A stretch of 64,000 nucleotides of DNA from Flexivirga meconopsidis (GTDB lineage Bacteria; Actinomycetota; Actinomycetes; Actinomycetales; Dermatophilaceae): the NCBI RefSeq assembly GCF_026162425.1, contig NZ_JAOBQJ010000003.1, forward strand, positions 372,001-436,000. The letters run 5' to 3'. Below are positions 55,268 to 63,991 of this stretch, in pieces; the stretch's first letter is position 1; every line of letters starts with the position of its first letter. The position numbers and the translations under genes are program-made. The notes beneath the pieces were generated by a model. The model saw only the letters and a program-made list of their open reading frames with translations, had not been told where the DNA came from and made no database searches.

Positions 55268-55930
55268 ATGGAGCAGGCCGACACCGGTAAGCACGCGGGC
55301 GCCTACGGCAAGGACGTGCGCCTCGCCGGGCTGGTGACCATGTTGCTGTGGGACATCGGGTTGCCGGTGGTCGCCTATTACCTGGCCCGATCAGCGGGTA
55401 TGTCGACCTTCAACTCGCTGCTCGCCGGCACGATCGTCGCCGGCGTCCGGCTGCTCTGGGTGGCGTGGCGGACCAAGCAGGTCGATGCGTTCGCCGGCTT
55501 CATGCTGTTCATCTTCGCGGCCGGCACTGCGGCGTCGTTCCTCACCGGCGACCCGCGCTTCATGCTGCTGAAGAATGCCGCGCTGACGCTCGTGGCGGGG
55601 GTTGTCTTCCTCGGCTCGTGTCGCTTCGGCAAGCCGCTCACCTTTGCCGTCGCGACCCGGCTGGCCGGCAGTGCGAAGGATCGTGCCGACCTGCACCGTG
55701 GTTGGGCCGAGTCTGCCGATTTCCGGCGCAAGTTCGTCCAGCTCGGGTTGCTCTGGGGGATCGGCCTGATCGTGGAGGCGCTGGTCCGCGTGGCGATCAT
55801 CTACCTGACCTCGATCGACATCGCGGTCGCTGCTTCGGTGGTCGTCCAGATCGCCGCGTTCGCGATCATGACGGTCATCACCATCGCCGGCATCCGCCAG
55901 ATGCGCGAAGAGGCCGACGCTCTCGCGTGA
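55268..55930 (+). CDS. VC0807-like integral membrane protein
   Basis: 220-residue membrane protein with about six helices: LLWDIGLPVVAYYLARSAGMSTFNSLLAGTIVAGVRLLWVAWRT-type start, GDPRFMLLKNAALTLVAGVVFLGSCRFGKPLTFAVATR in the centre. This matches the uncharacterised family named VC0807. Function unknown. Convergent with the MaoC gene. Confidence 0.8.
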   Translation: MEQADTGKHAGAYGKDVRLAGLVTMLLWDIGLPVVAYYLARSAGMSTFNSLLAGTIVAGVRLLWVAWRTKQVDAFAGFMLFIFAAGTAASFLTGDPRFMLLKNAALTLVAGVVFLGSCRFGKPLTFAVATRLAGSAKDRADLHRGWAESADFRRKFVQLGLLWGIGLIVEALVRVAIIYLTSIDIAVAASVVVQIAAFAIMTVITIAGIRQMREEADALA

Positions 55931-55976
55931 GCGCCGGCCTCCTCGTGCCCGATATGACGGGTATGACGTCAGCCCG

Positions 55977-56429
55977 TCACGGCACCACGACCGACAGCGT
56001 CTCGGCAACACAGGCCGGCTTGTCCTGGCCGTCGATCTCGATGGTGACCTTCATCGTCACGGTGAAGCCGAGCGACGACGGCTCGACCGACTGCAACTCC
56101 AGGCCACCGCGCACCCGCGAGCCGACCGGGACCGGCGTCGGGAAACGCACCTTGTTCGAGCCGTAGTTGATGCCCATCTTCACGCCCTCGAGCGCGTAGA
56201 CCTCCCACGAAAGCATCGGGATCATCGACAGCGTCAGGTAGCCGTGTGCGATCGTGCCGCCGAACGGTCCTTCCTTGGCGCGCTCCACGTCCACGTGGAT
56301 CCACTGATGGTCGCCGGTCGCGTCCGCGAACAGGTTGACCTGTTCCTGGGTGATCTCGTGCCACTCGCTGTAGCCGAGGTGCTCGCCGACCGCGGCCTGC
56401 AATTCCTCGATTCCGTTGAAGGTGCGCAT
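55977..56429 (-). CDS. MaoC-family (R)-specific enoyl-CoA hydratase-like dehydratase
   Basis: 150-residue hot-dog-fold enzyme hydrating or dehydrating acyl-thioesters. The hydratase-2 motif FADATGDHQWIHVD then GPFGGTIAHGYLTLS contains the catalytic Asp and His. Last gene of a minus-strand operon, 3 nt behind the fabG-like gene; together they could carry out dehydration and reduction of 3-hydroxyacyl intermediates. Confidence 0.9.
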   Translation of the reverse strand: MRTFNGIEELQAAVGEHLGYSEWHEITQEQVNLFADATGDHQWIHVDVERAKEGPFGGTIAHGYLTLSMIPMLSWEVYALEGVKMGINYGSNKVRFPTPVPVGSRVRGGLELQSVEPSSLGFTVTMKVTIEIDGQDKPACVAETLSVVVP

Positions 56430-56432
56430 GAC

Positions 56433-57197
56433 TCAGTCCCTCGGGCCACCGGCGACGTAGAGCACCTGACCGCTGACGAAGCCGGCCTCGTCACTGCAGA
56501 AGAACGACGCCGTGGCCGCGATGTCCTCGGGGCGACCGACTCGCTGCACCGGGATCTCCTTGGCGGCCAGCTCCTGGAACTGGTCGAAGTCGACGCCCAC
56601 CCGCTGTGCGGTCGCGGCGGTCATGTCGGTGACGATGAAGCCGGGTGCGATCGCGTTGGCGGTGACCCCGAACTTGCCGAGCTCGATCGCCAGCGTCTTG
56701 GTGAAGCCCTGCAGGCCGGCCTTGGCGGCGGAGTAGTTGACCTGCCCGCGGTTGCCCTGCGCCGACGTGCTCGACAGGTTGACGATCCGGCCGAACTTCG
56801 CCTCGGTCATGTGCTTCTGGACCGCGCGGGTCACCAGGAAGCTGCCGCGCAGATGCACGTTCATCACCGTGTCCCAGTCGTCCGCGGACATCTTGAAGAT
56901 GAGGTTGTCGCGCAGCACACCGGCGTTGTTGACCAGCACGGTCGGCGCACCGAGCTCCTTGGCGACACGGTCGACGGCGGCGGTCACCGACTCCTCGTCG
57001 CTGACGTCACAGCCGACCGCCAGTGCCTTGCCGCCGGCCTGCGTGATGCGGTCGACGACCGCCTGGCAGGCGCCCTCGTCGAGGTCGAGCACGGCAACGG
57101 CATTGCCGTCCTTGGCAAGTCGCTCGGCGACGGCGGCGCCGATGCCACGTGCCGCGCCGGTGACGATCGCGGTGCGGGTGGGGGTGCTGTCGGTCAT
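56433..57197 (-). CDS. fabG: SDR reductase, 3-oxoacyl-ACP/CoA reductase-like
   Basis: 254-residue NADP(H)-dependent reductase. Cofactor motif TGAARGIGAAVAERL, NNAG region (VLVNNAGVLRDNL), and catalytic Ser, Tyr and Lys in NLSSTSAQGNRGQVNYSAAKAGLQ. The sequence is close to FabG homologues that act on acyl-CoA in degradation or polyester metabolism. It sits between the quinone-reductase-like and MaoC genes. Confidence 0.9.
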   Translation of the reverse strand: MTDSTPTRTAIVTGAARGIGAAVAERLAKDGNAVAVLDLDEGACQAVVDRITQAGGKALAVGCDVSDEESVTAAVDRVAKELGAPTVLVNNAGVLRDNLIFKMSADDWDTVMNVHLRGSFLVTRAVQKHMTEAKFGRIVNLSSTSAQGNRGQVNYSAAKAGLQGFTKTLAIELGKFGVTANAIAPGFIVTDMTAATAQRVGVDFDQFQELAAKEIPVQRVGRPEDIAATASFFCSDEAGFVSGQVLYVAGGPRD

Positions 57198-57248
57198 GCG
57201 TTCTCCTTCATCGATGTATGACGAGAGTCTCGTCAGGGTCGGTTTGCG

Positions 57249-58235
57249 TCAGGCGGTCGGGTGCCACACCAGGCGGCCGATGGTCTTGCCGGCGGCGAGT
57301 TCTTCGAGTCCGTCGGGCAGTTCGCCGAAGGACAACCGGCGGCTGATCAGCGGCTTGATCTTGCCGGCGTCGGCGAGGCTCGAGAGGAACTCGTTGCCCT
57401 CGACGATGACCTCGGGCTTCTTGACGTTGTAGTAGCCCCAGTGCAGGCCGAGGATCGAATAGTTCTTGATCAGAGCGTGATTGAGCGGCGGCGCCTGGAT
57501 GCGGCCACCGGCGAAGCCGACCAGCACGATCCGCCCTTCGAACGCGACGCACTTGGTGAGCAGGTCGTACGCGTCGCCGCCCACCGGATCGAAGATGACG
57601 TCGGCGCCCTTGCCGTCGGTGGCCTCCTTCACCCGCGCGACGACGTCCTCCGCGGTGCGATCGATCACCACGTCGGCGCCGAGTGCCTTTGCCGCCTCTG
57701 CCTTTTCGGCTCCGCCGACGATCGCGATCACCGGGTTGCCACCGATCTTTGCCAGTTGGACCGCTGCGGATCCGACACCGCCCGCTGCGGACTGCACCAG
57801 CACGGTCTCGCCGGGTCTCAGCTCGGCTCGCCGGTAGAGCGCTGCCCAGGCCGTCTGGTAGGCGATCATCAGCACCGCTGCTGCGTCGTCGTCGAGCGAC
57901 TCCGGTGCCTTGAAGTTCGTGGCTGGCATCAGTGCGAACTGGGCGAATCCGCCTGCGGGGATTGCCGACCCGCCCATCAGTCGATCGCCCACCTGCAGGT
58001 TGTCCACACCCTCGCCGAGCGCGGTCACCTCGCCGCACAGCTCCACGCCCGGCACGAACGGCAGGTCCGGGCGCACCTGATAGAGCCCCTGGCACATCAG
58101 CACGTCGGGGAAGTTCAGCGCCGCCGAGCGCACCTTGACCGCCACCTGGCCGGGGCCGGGGGAGGGTGCGTCGAGCTCCACCTGCTGCAGCACGTCGCCC
58201 GGATCGCCGAGCTCCTGCACCTGCCACGCCTTCAT
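57249..58235 (-). CDS. NADPH:quinone oxidoreductase-like (zinc-free MDR) protein
   Basis: 328-residue medium-chain reductase. The N-terminal GroES-like domain (PGPGQVAVKVRSAALNFPDVLMCQGLYQ) lacks the zinc-binding Cys of alcohol dehydrogenases; the NADPH motif is QSAAGGVGSAAVQLAK near residue 150. The family reduces quinones, enones or acyl-CoA enoyl groups; in this acyl-thioester operon an enoyl reductase role is plausible. ATG start without a strong Shine-Dalgarno, 13 nt after the SDR gene. Confidence 0.9.
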   Translation of the reverse strand: MKAWQVQELGDPGDVLQQVELDAPSPGPGQVAVKVRSAALNFPDVLMCQGLYQVRPDLPFVPGVELCGEVTALGEGVDNLQVGDRLMGGSAIPAGGFAQFALMPATNFKAPESLDDDAAAVLMIAYQTAWAALYRRAELRPGETVLVQSAAGGVGSAAVQLAKIGGNPVIAIVGGAEKAEAAKALGADVVIDRTAEDVVARVKEATDGKGADVIFDPVGGDAYDLLTKCVAFEGRIVLVGFAGGRIQAPPLNHALIKNYSILGLHWGYYNVKKPEVIVEGNEFLSSLADAGKIKPLISRRLSFGELPDGLEELAAGKTIGRLVWHPTA

Positions 58236-58248
58236 CGGGTTGTCGCCT

Positions 58249-59046
58249 TCACTTCTCGTCTGCTCCCAGTTGGTCCACGCGTGCCTGCAGCCGCTGCATG
58301 CCGCTCAGCCACTTGTCAGTGTTGCTCGCCCGAAAGGCGAAGTAGTCCTTGACCTCCGGGTGCGGCAGCACCAGAAACTCTTTGGCCGCAACGGCTTTCA
58401 CCAGCGCATCGGCGACATCGGCCGGCTGCAACGCACCGTCGTGACCGATGACTGCGGCGAGGGCTCCGTCGTCCGGGCCGGGATACATGTCGGTGCGCAC
58501 GCCCTGTGGGCAGATCGCGTGCACGTCGATCCCACGGTGGCCGTAGGACGCGGCCAGCCACTCGGCGAACGCCTCGGCGCCGTGCTTGGTGACGGCATAC
58601 GTCGGCTGGCCGAGGATGGTGAGCAGCCCGGCGGCGGATGCGGTCACCACGAAGCGGCCGTGCCCTCGCTCGAGCCAGCCCGGCACCAGCAGGCGGGCAG
58701 CGCGCACGTGCGCCAGCACGTTGATCTCCCAGGAGGACGCCCACTCGGTCTCGCTGCTGTCCAAGCCCTCGCCCTGTGCGACCCCGGCGTTGCCGACCCA
58801 CACGTCGATGTCGCGGCCGAAGTGAGCCCGTGCCTGGTCGACGACCGATCGCACGCCGTCCTCGGTGCCGATGTCAGCGGTGACAGGATGTGCTCCGATC
58901 GCCTCGGCGGTCTGCGCAAGGTCGCGCGGCAGCACATCGGTGACGACGATCCGCGCGCCTTCGTCGGCCAGGCGCTGCGCGATGGCGGCGCCGATGCCGC
59001 GGGCAGCGCCGGTCACCACGACCGCGCGATCGGTCCATTCGGTCAC
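58249..59046 (-). CDS. SDR family oxidoreductase
   Basis: 265-residue short-chain dehydrogenase heading the four-gene operon. VVTGAARGIGAAIAQRL is the cofactor motif; NAGV, the Ser in VTASAAGLL and YAVTKH give the catalytic set. A C-terminal extension of about 30 residues ends in a Lys-rich tail. GTG 59046 was chosen (AAGGAG 11 nt upstream); the GTG at 59058 abuts that site. Divergent from a TetR gene, with the palindrome in between. Confidence 0.88.
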   Translation of the reverse strand: MTEWTDRAVVVTGAARGIGAAIAQRLADEGARIVVTDVLPRDLAQTAEAIGAHPVTADIGTEDGVRSVVDQARAHFGRDIDVWVGNAGVAQGEGLDSSETEWASSWEINVLAHVRAARLLVPGWLERGHGRFVVTASAAGLLTILGQPTYAVTKHGAEAFAEWLAASYGHRGIDVHAICPQGVRTDMYPGPDDGALAAVIGHDGALQPADVADALVKAVAAKEFLVLPHPEVKDYFAFRASNTDKWLSGMQRLQARVDQLGADEK

Positions 59047-59085
59047 GGGCGTGCACACTCCTTGGGTAAGGCCGGGAAACGCTGA

Positions 59086-59101
59086 CTAAGCGCTTGCTTA
59101 G
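59086..59101. promoter_or_regulatory. 16-bp palindromic TetR operator
   Basis: Arms CTAAGC and GCTTAG around GCTT between the divergent SDR operon and TetR gene. The AAGC/GCTT core resembles operators of FadR/KstR-like TetR regulators of acyl-CoA catabolism. Control of both directions is inferred. Confidence 0.7.
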
Positions 59102-59169
59102 CGTCGCACGCTGGGGCATGCTCGTCAACGAGCACCCGTTCTTTGAGCTTAGAGGAAGTGAATCCCCGA

Positions 59170-59760
59170 GTGTCCCTGCCCGCAGCGGAGTCGACCCGCA
59201 CCAAGTTGCTCGACGCCGCACGGGATGCCTTCGCGGCAAAGGGTTTTCACGGCACGACGACCCGCGACATCGCCGCGGCGGCGGGTATGTCGCCGGCCGC
59301 GGTCTACGTGCATCACCGCACCAAGGAGTCGCTGCTCTATGCGATCTCGCTCGCGGGGCACGAGGCGACGGTCCGATCCTTGCGTGAGGCACGCGACGGC
59401 GCCGGCACCCCGCCTGCACAACTGGCCGCGATGGTGCACACATTCGTGATGGGCCACACCCTCGGCCACACGATGGCTCGGGTCGTCAATTACGAGCTCG
59501 CCGCCTTGACCGACGAGCACCGCGCCACGATCGACGGGCTGCGCCACGCGATCCAGCTGTTGATCCGCGAGGTGCTCGCCGCAGGGGTCGAGTCCGGCGA
59601 CTTCGACTGCGGCGAGATCGGGATGACCACCAACGCGATCATGGGGATGTCGATCGACGTCGCGCGCTGGTACGTCGAGGACGGCGACTGGTCGCCCGAG
59701 CGGATTGCCGCGCACAACGCGCAGATGGCACTGCGGATGGCCGGCTACCGCGGCGGCTGA
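59170..59760 (+). CDS. TetR/AcrR family regulator of the divergent acyl operon
   Basis: 196-residue regulator. The helix-turn-helix TTRDIAAAAGMSPAAVYVHHRTKESLL lies at about residues 28-54; the C-terminal domain resembles those of TetR proteins next to fatty-acid or acyl-CoA genes. The start is uncertain: GTG 59170 (GAGGAA 12 nt upstream), GTG 59158 or TTG 59143. A likely repressor of the SDR-QOR-FabG-MaoC operon with an acyl-CoA effector (inference). Confidence 0.88.
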   Translation: MSLPAAESTRTKLLDAARDAFAAKGFHGTTTRDIAAAAGMSPAAVYVHHRTKESLLYAISLAGHEATVRSLREARDGAGTPPAQLAAMVHTFVMGHTLGHTMARVVNYELAALTDEHRATIDGLRHAIQLLIREVLAAGVESGDFDCGEIGMTTNAIMGMSIDVARWYVEDGDWSPERIAAHNAQMALRMAGYRGG

Positions 59761-59793
59761 GGCCGCGACGCCATACGAAAAAGTTGGTCGCCC

Positions 59794-59804
59794 GTTCACC
59801 TAAG
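59794..59804 (+). promoter_or_regulatory. Possible PHO-box half (GTTCACCTAAG)
   Basis: It fits the Streptomyces PhoP direct-repeat unit GKTCAYYYRSG at 10 of 11 positions, followed by a weaker unit, 57 nt before a secreted phosphoesterase. The consensus is from memory and this organism may differ. Confidence 0.35.
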
Positions 59805-59861
59805 GGCACCCTGCTTCTGGGAGTGTCGGTAGGAGCTCGCCTACCGCGTCGAAAGGCCGTC

Positions 59862-61583
59862 ATGCCACAGATCTCCCGCCGTTCGTTGCTCATTGCCGGT
59901 GCCGGCGCTGCCGGAGCGGGAGTGCTCGGGTGGAGCGGTGCCGGCACCGCACGCGCTGCGGCCGACGCCGCGCGGCGTGCCCACAGCGTCCGCGGCACCA
60001 CGCTGGAGCAGGTCGCCACGCCCGTGAAGGCGAGCGGCTACAGCAGGCTCGCGGCCGGCCCGGGTTACCCACTGGTCGTGCGTGACGACTTGGCGACGGG
60101 TATGGCGGGCCGTGACGACAAGCGGGTTGCACTCGCCTCCTTCGTGCAGCTGACCGACCTGCACGTCATCGACGCCCAGTCGCCGATGCGGTTCGAATTC
60201 CTGCGCGGTGTCACCGGATCCGCGTTCCGTCCGCACGAGGCGCTGGGCACTCAGGGGACTGGTCAGCTCGTCCGGCGGATCAACGACATCGCGCGTGGGC
60301 CGTTCTCGGGACGCGTCTTCGACTGTGTGGTCACCACTGGTGACAACACCGACAACCACGAAACGATCGAGCTCGACTGGTTCCTGACGCTGTTGAACGG
60401 CGGCAGTGTCACGCCCAACACCGGTGACCCGAAGCGCTGGGAAGGCGCCCAGACGAGCGGAAACTCCTTCTACTACAACCCGCAGGATCCGGCCAAGGAC
60501 GACTTCAAGGATGTCGGATTTCCTTACCTGCCAGGCTATTTCGCCCGCGCTACGGCGGCGCACACGAGTCCCGGATTGCAGACCAAATGGTTCAGCGTCT
60601 TCGGCAACCACGACGACTCGGTCGAAGGCACGTTGCCCTCCGACTGGGGGCTGCTCAAGGCGGTCTACACCGGCGACTTCAAATTCACCGGTTTCTCGTC
60701 CAGCAGCGCCGACAGCGCATTGAAGGCGGCCGTGCAGGGCGGTGCGACCTCGATCCTCGGCATGTCGTCCGCGCTCAAGTCCGGCACCAAAGTGACCCCG
60801 GATGAGCGGCGAAAGCCCTTTACTCCCAAGGAATACATGCAGGCCCACCTCGATGCAGGCGCGGAGGGGCCGGGTCCGGCCGGTCACGGGTTCACCGCGG
60901 AGAACGTCGCGACTGGCAACGGCTACTACACCTTCGAGATCGCTCCGGGCGTCACCGGCATCGCCCTCGACTCGACCAACCGCGCGGGCTTCACCGACGG
61001 ATCGCTCGGGCACCAGCAGTACACCTGGCTGATCGACGTGCTCGAGAAGGGTTCGAGTCACTTCTACGACATCTTCGGCCGGAAGGTCACCAAGGCCGGC
61101 GTGCAGGACAGCTACTTCGTGGTGTTCAGTCACCACACCTCCGACAGTATGGGCAATCTGCTGATCGCCCCGGACCGCTTGGAGATTCGGCACTCCGGCC
61201 CCGACGTGCGTGGCGTGCTGTCGCGCTTCCCCAACGTGCTGGCGTGGGTCAACGGGCACACCCACGACAACCGGATCACCGCCCGCGGCCACGACGTGCC
61301 GGAGCGCGGCTGGTGGGAGATCAACACTGCGTCGCACATCGACTTCCCGCAGCACGCTCGGATCATCGACGTCTGCGACAACCGCGACGGCACGTTGTCG
61401 TTGTTCACCACGCTGGTGGAGTCGGCCGCGCCATACCAAGCGTCGTACGACGCGGGCGACGCCGGTTCGCTCGCCTCGCTCTACCGCGAGTTCTCCTACA
61501 ACGACCTCGGTAAGGACCCCAACCGGGCGGGCGGGGCCGGCGATCACAACACCGAGTTGCTGCTCACCAAGCCCGGCGGCTGA
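59862..61583 (+). CDS. Secreted TIGR03767-type metallophosphoesterase (Tat substrate)
   Basis: 573-residue calcineurin-like phosphoesterase. A Tat signal starts the protein (SRRSLLIAGAGAAGAG, cleavage near residue 38). Metal-binding blocks are QLTDLHVID, TTGDNTDNHE, VFGNHDDSVEG, FSHHTSDSM and NGHTHDN. ATG at 59862 follows GAAAGG. It is exported folded and probably hydrolyses phosphate esters outside the cell; the substrate is unknown. The next gene is another secreted phosphoesterase, suggesting joint phosphate scavenging. Confidence 0.88.
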   Translation: MPQISRRSLLIAGAGAAGAGVLGWSGAGTARAAADAARRAHSVRGTTLEQVATPVKASGYSRLAAGPGYPLVVRDDLATGMAGRDDKRVALASFVQLTDLHVIDAQSPMRFEFLRGVTGSAFRPHEALGTQGTGQLVRRINDIARGPFSGRVFDCVVTTGDNTDNHETIELDWFLTLLNGGSVTPNTGDPKRWEGAQTSGNSFYYNPQDPAKDDFKDVGFPYLPGYFARATAAHTSPGLQTKWFSVFGNHDDSVEGTLPSDWGLLKAVYTGDFKFTGFSSSSADSALKAAVQGGATSILGMSSALKSGTKVTPDERRKPFTPKEYMQAHLDAGAEGPGPAGHGFTAENVATGNGYYTFEIAPGVTGIALDSTNRAGFTDGSLGHQQYTWLIDVLEKGSSHFYDIFGRKVTKAGVQDSYFVVFSHHTSDSMGNLLIAPDRLEIRHSGPDVRGVLSRFPNVLAWVNGHTHDNRITARGHDVPERGWWEINTASHIDFPQHARIIDVCDNRDGTLSLFTTLVESAAPYQASYDAGDAGSLASLYREFSYNDLGKDPNRAGGAGDHNTELLLTKPGG

Positions 61584-61607
61584 CCGGCGCCCCAGCACCG
61601 AACCTTC

Positions 61608-61614
61608 GGTGAAC
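61608..61614 (-). promoter_or_regulatory. GTTCACC heptamer (weak PHO-box candidate)
   Basis: On the minus strand GTTCACC followed by GAAGG, between the two phosphoesterase genes, inverted relative to them. Weak evidence, listed because a similar heptamer precedes the upstream gene. Confidence 0.2.
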
Positions 61615-61723
61615 TTCGGCGCAACACGGCCCAGAGTCGTGCTTCCTGCGCCAAGATGAGTGGTTGGAGCGTGCCCCTGGGGAGGGCCCGGCTCCGCCTC
61701 ATCCATCACGTTCCGGAGGACTC

Positions 61724-63931
61724 ATGAAGCTCACCCGTGCCGCGGGCGCTGCAGCCGCAGTCGCCGTCGGCGCCGCTCTCGTCATACCCACGGCGGGAGC
61801 GGCGACGAAGGTCGACAAGATCGACGCGAACCTGACGCCGCTGAACCTGCTCAACACCAACGATTTCCACGGTCACTTCAGCAAGGATTTCGCCTGCACG
61901 GTGACCACTGCCAAGCAGGAGCTGCCGGGCGCCACGTTCCTGTCCGCGGGTGACAACGTCGGCGGCTCGCCGTTCGAGTCGGCCTCGCAGAACGACGAAC
62001 CGTCGATCGACTACCTGAACGCGCTCGGCCTCAAGGCGTCAGCGGTCGGAAACCACGAGTTCGACAAGGGATTCGACGACCTGACTGGCCGGGTGCAGCA
62101 GCGGGCCGACTGGACCTACCTGGGCGCGAACGTCTACAAGGCGGGTACGACGACGCCGGCGCTGCCGGCATACAAGGTCATCGACGTCAACGGCGTGAAG
62201 GTCGGCGTGGTCGGCGCGGTGACCAAGGACGTGCCGAGCCTGGTCGCCAAGCCGGGCATCGCCGGCCTGGACTTCGGCGACCCGGTGGCCGCGGTCAGCA
62301 AGGTCGCCAAGGAGTTGAAGGACGGCAACCCGGCCAACGGTGAGGCGGACGTCGTCGTTGCCGAGTATCACGAGGGCGCCCCGATGGGCGGCGACGGCGT
62401 GACGCTCGAGCAGGACGAGGCGGCCAGCGCGCAGTTCAAGCAGATCGTGCAGCAGACCGACAAGTCGGTCGATGCGATCTTCACCGGTCACACGCACATG
62501 CGCTACGCGTTCGATGCCCCGGTGCCCGGCGGTGAGGGGACGCGCCCGGTCGTGCAGACCGGGTTCTACGCGCAGTACCTCGGGGTGCTGCAACTTGGCT
62601 ACAACAAGCAGACGGGCAAGGTCGAGCAGTACAACGTGGCCAACCGCGAGGTGACCGCGCCGACCGCCGCGTGCGCGAACGACCCGGCGTACACCAAGGC
62701 CGCGAACATCGTCGACACTGCGAATGCCAAGGCCGAGCAGATCGGTCAGCAGCAGATCGGCACGCTGACCGGCGACATCACCACCGCCTACAAGGACGGT
62801 GCCCGCGACGACCGGATGCGCGAGTCGACGCTGTCCAACGCGATCGCGCAGAGCTACCGCGACTCGCTCAACAAGCCGGGTCGCGAGGGCGGCGTCACCA
62901 TCGGCGTGATGAACCCCGGTGGGGTGCGTGCGGATCTGCTGGCCAAGAACGGCGGCAAGATCACGTATGCCGACGCGGCCTCGATCATGCCGTTCAACAA
63001 CACCGTGCAGACGATCGACCTGACCGGCGCGCAGTTCAAGACGGTGCTGGAGCAGCAGTGGCAGCCGGCCGGCAACTCGCGGCCGTTCCTCAAGCTCGGG
63101 CTGTCCAAGAACGTCACCTACACCTTCGACCCGAAGGCAGCCGACGGCAGCCACATCACCTCGGTCACGGTCGACGGCAAGCCGCTCGACGAGAAGGCGA
63201 CCTACAAGGTGGCGTCCAACTCGTTCCTGATCGCCGGCGGTGACAACTTCACCGAGTTTGCGAAGGGTACGGACTCGCGAGACTCCGGTCTGATCGACCA
63301 AGGGCTCTTCGTGGAGTGGATCAAGGAGAACAGTCCGCTCAGTCCGAGCTTCGCGAAAAACGGTGTGGCCGTTGAGAATCAGCCGACGCAGGTGACGGCG
63401 GGCCAGGAGACCAAGTTCACCGTCTCCGGTCTGGACCTGACCAGCCTCGGGTCCCCGACCACGACCTCGGTGGAGGTGCTGCTCGGCGGCAAGAGCCTCG
63501 GCAGCTTCCCGGTGACCAAGGCACTGAGCAGCACTCCGCCGTTCCCGTCGCGCAACGAGACCGCGGACATCACGGTGAAGATCCCGGCCGACGCGGTCGC
63601 GGGTCAGGCGGACCTGGTGGTGAAGGCCGCGCAGACCGGCACCACGGTGACGATGCCGGTCACCGTGCAGGCGGGTAGTGAGCCGTCGCCGTCTCCGTCG
63701 GGCAGCGACACGACGTCGCCGTCTCCGTCGGGCAGTGGGACCGCCTCGCCGACTGACTCGTCGTCCTCGACGGGTGAGCCGACCGGCACGTCGTCCACGA
63801 CCGGTCCGCCGATCATCACCGACGGCGGTGCGGGCGGCAACGACAACAACCGGATGCTGCTGCTCGGCGGCGGAGCGCTGCTCCTGCTGGGTGCGGGCGT
63901 GACGCTGCTCGGCCGGCGCGTGCGCGGCTGA
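61724..63931 (+). CDS. Secreted 5'-nucleotidase / UDP-sugar hydrolase family protein with C-terminal anchor
   Basis: 735-residue exported nucleotidase. Signal peptide about residues 1-28 (AGAAAAVAVGAALVIPTAGA). Metallophosphatase domain: LLNTNDFHGHF, LSAGDNVGG, VGNHEFDKG, FTGHTHMRY; then the C-terminal 5'-nucleotidase domain (NPGGVRADLL, SIMPFNNTVQTIDLTG, FLIAGGDNFTEF). A Ser/Thr/Pro tail with a 30-bp-period repeat leads to one final helix and a basic end. No LPxTG motif is seen, so the anchor is the helix itself. ATG follows GGAGGA. Confidence 0.93.
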   Translation: MKLTRAAGAAAAVAVGAALVIPTAGAATKVDKIDANLTPLNLLNTNDFHGHFSKDFACTVTTAKQELPGATFLSAGDNVGGSPFESASQNDEPSIDYLNALGLKASAVGNHEFDKGFDDLTGRVQQRADWTYLGANVYKAGTTTPALPAYKVIDVNGVKVGVVGAVTKDVPSLVAKPGIAGLDFGDPVAAVSKVAKELKDGNPANGEADVVVAEYHEGAPMGGDGVTLEQDEAASAQFKQIVQQTDKSVDAIFTGHTHMRYAFDAPVPGGEGTRPVVQTGFYAQYLGVLQLGYNKQTGKVEQYNVANREVTAPTAACANDPAYTKAANIVDTANAKAEQIGQQQIGTLTGDITTAYKDGARDDRMRESTLSNAIAQSYRDSLNKPGREGGVTIGVMNPGGVRADLLAKNGGKITYADAASIMPFNNTVQTIDLTGAQFKTVLEQQWQPAGNSRPFLKLGLSKNVTYTFDPKAADGSHITSVTVDGKPLDEKATYKVASNSFLIAGGDNFTEFAKGTDSRDSGLIDQGLFVEWIKENSPLSPSFAKNGVAVENQPTQVTAGQETKFTVSGLDLTSLGSPTTTSVEVLLGGKSLGSFPVTKALSSTPPFPSRNETADITVKIPADAVAGQADLVVKAAQTGTTVTMPVTVQAGSEPSPSPSGSDTTSPSPSGSGTASPTDSSSSTGEPTGTSSTTGPPIITDGGAGGNDNNRMLLLGGGALLLLGAGVTLLGRRVRG
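63684..63735 (+). repeat. In-frame 22-bp direct repeat in the nucleotidase stalk
   Basis: Two identical 22-bp copies (63684-63705 and 63714-63735, period 30 bp) encode the PSPSPSG-type linker. Confidence 0.85.
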
Positions 63932-63949
63932 GCCGTCATACAGCGGTAA

Positions 63950-63991
63950 GCGAAACCCGCTCGGAATCGATTGATTCCGGGCGGGTTTCGC
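63950..63991 (+). terminator. Long hairpin terminator after the nucleotidase gene
   Basis: A 19-bp stem (outer GCGAAACCCGC with GCGGGTTTCGC, inner CGGAATC with GATTCCG, one G-T wobble) and a GATT tetraloop. No U-tract follows, as is common for actinobacterial terminators. Confidence 0.85.

Noticed and set aside
55955-55979. TGACGGG/CCCGTCA hairpin as terminator between the VC0807-like and MaoC genes
   Set aside because: Only 7-bp arms and it overlaps the MaoC stop codon; too weak to list as a feature.
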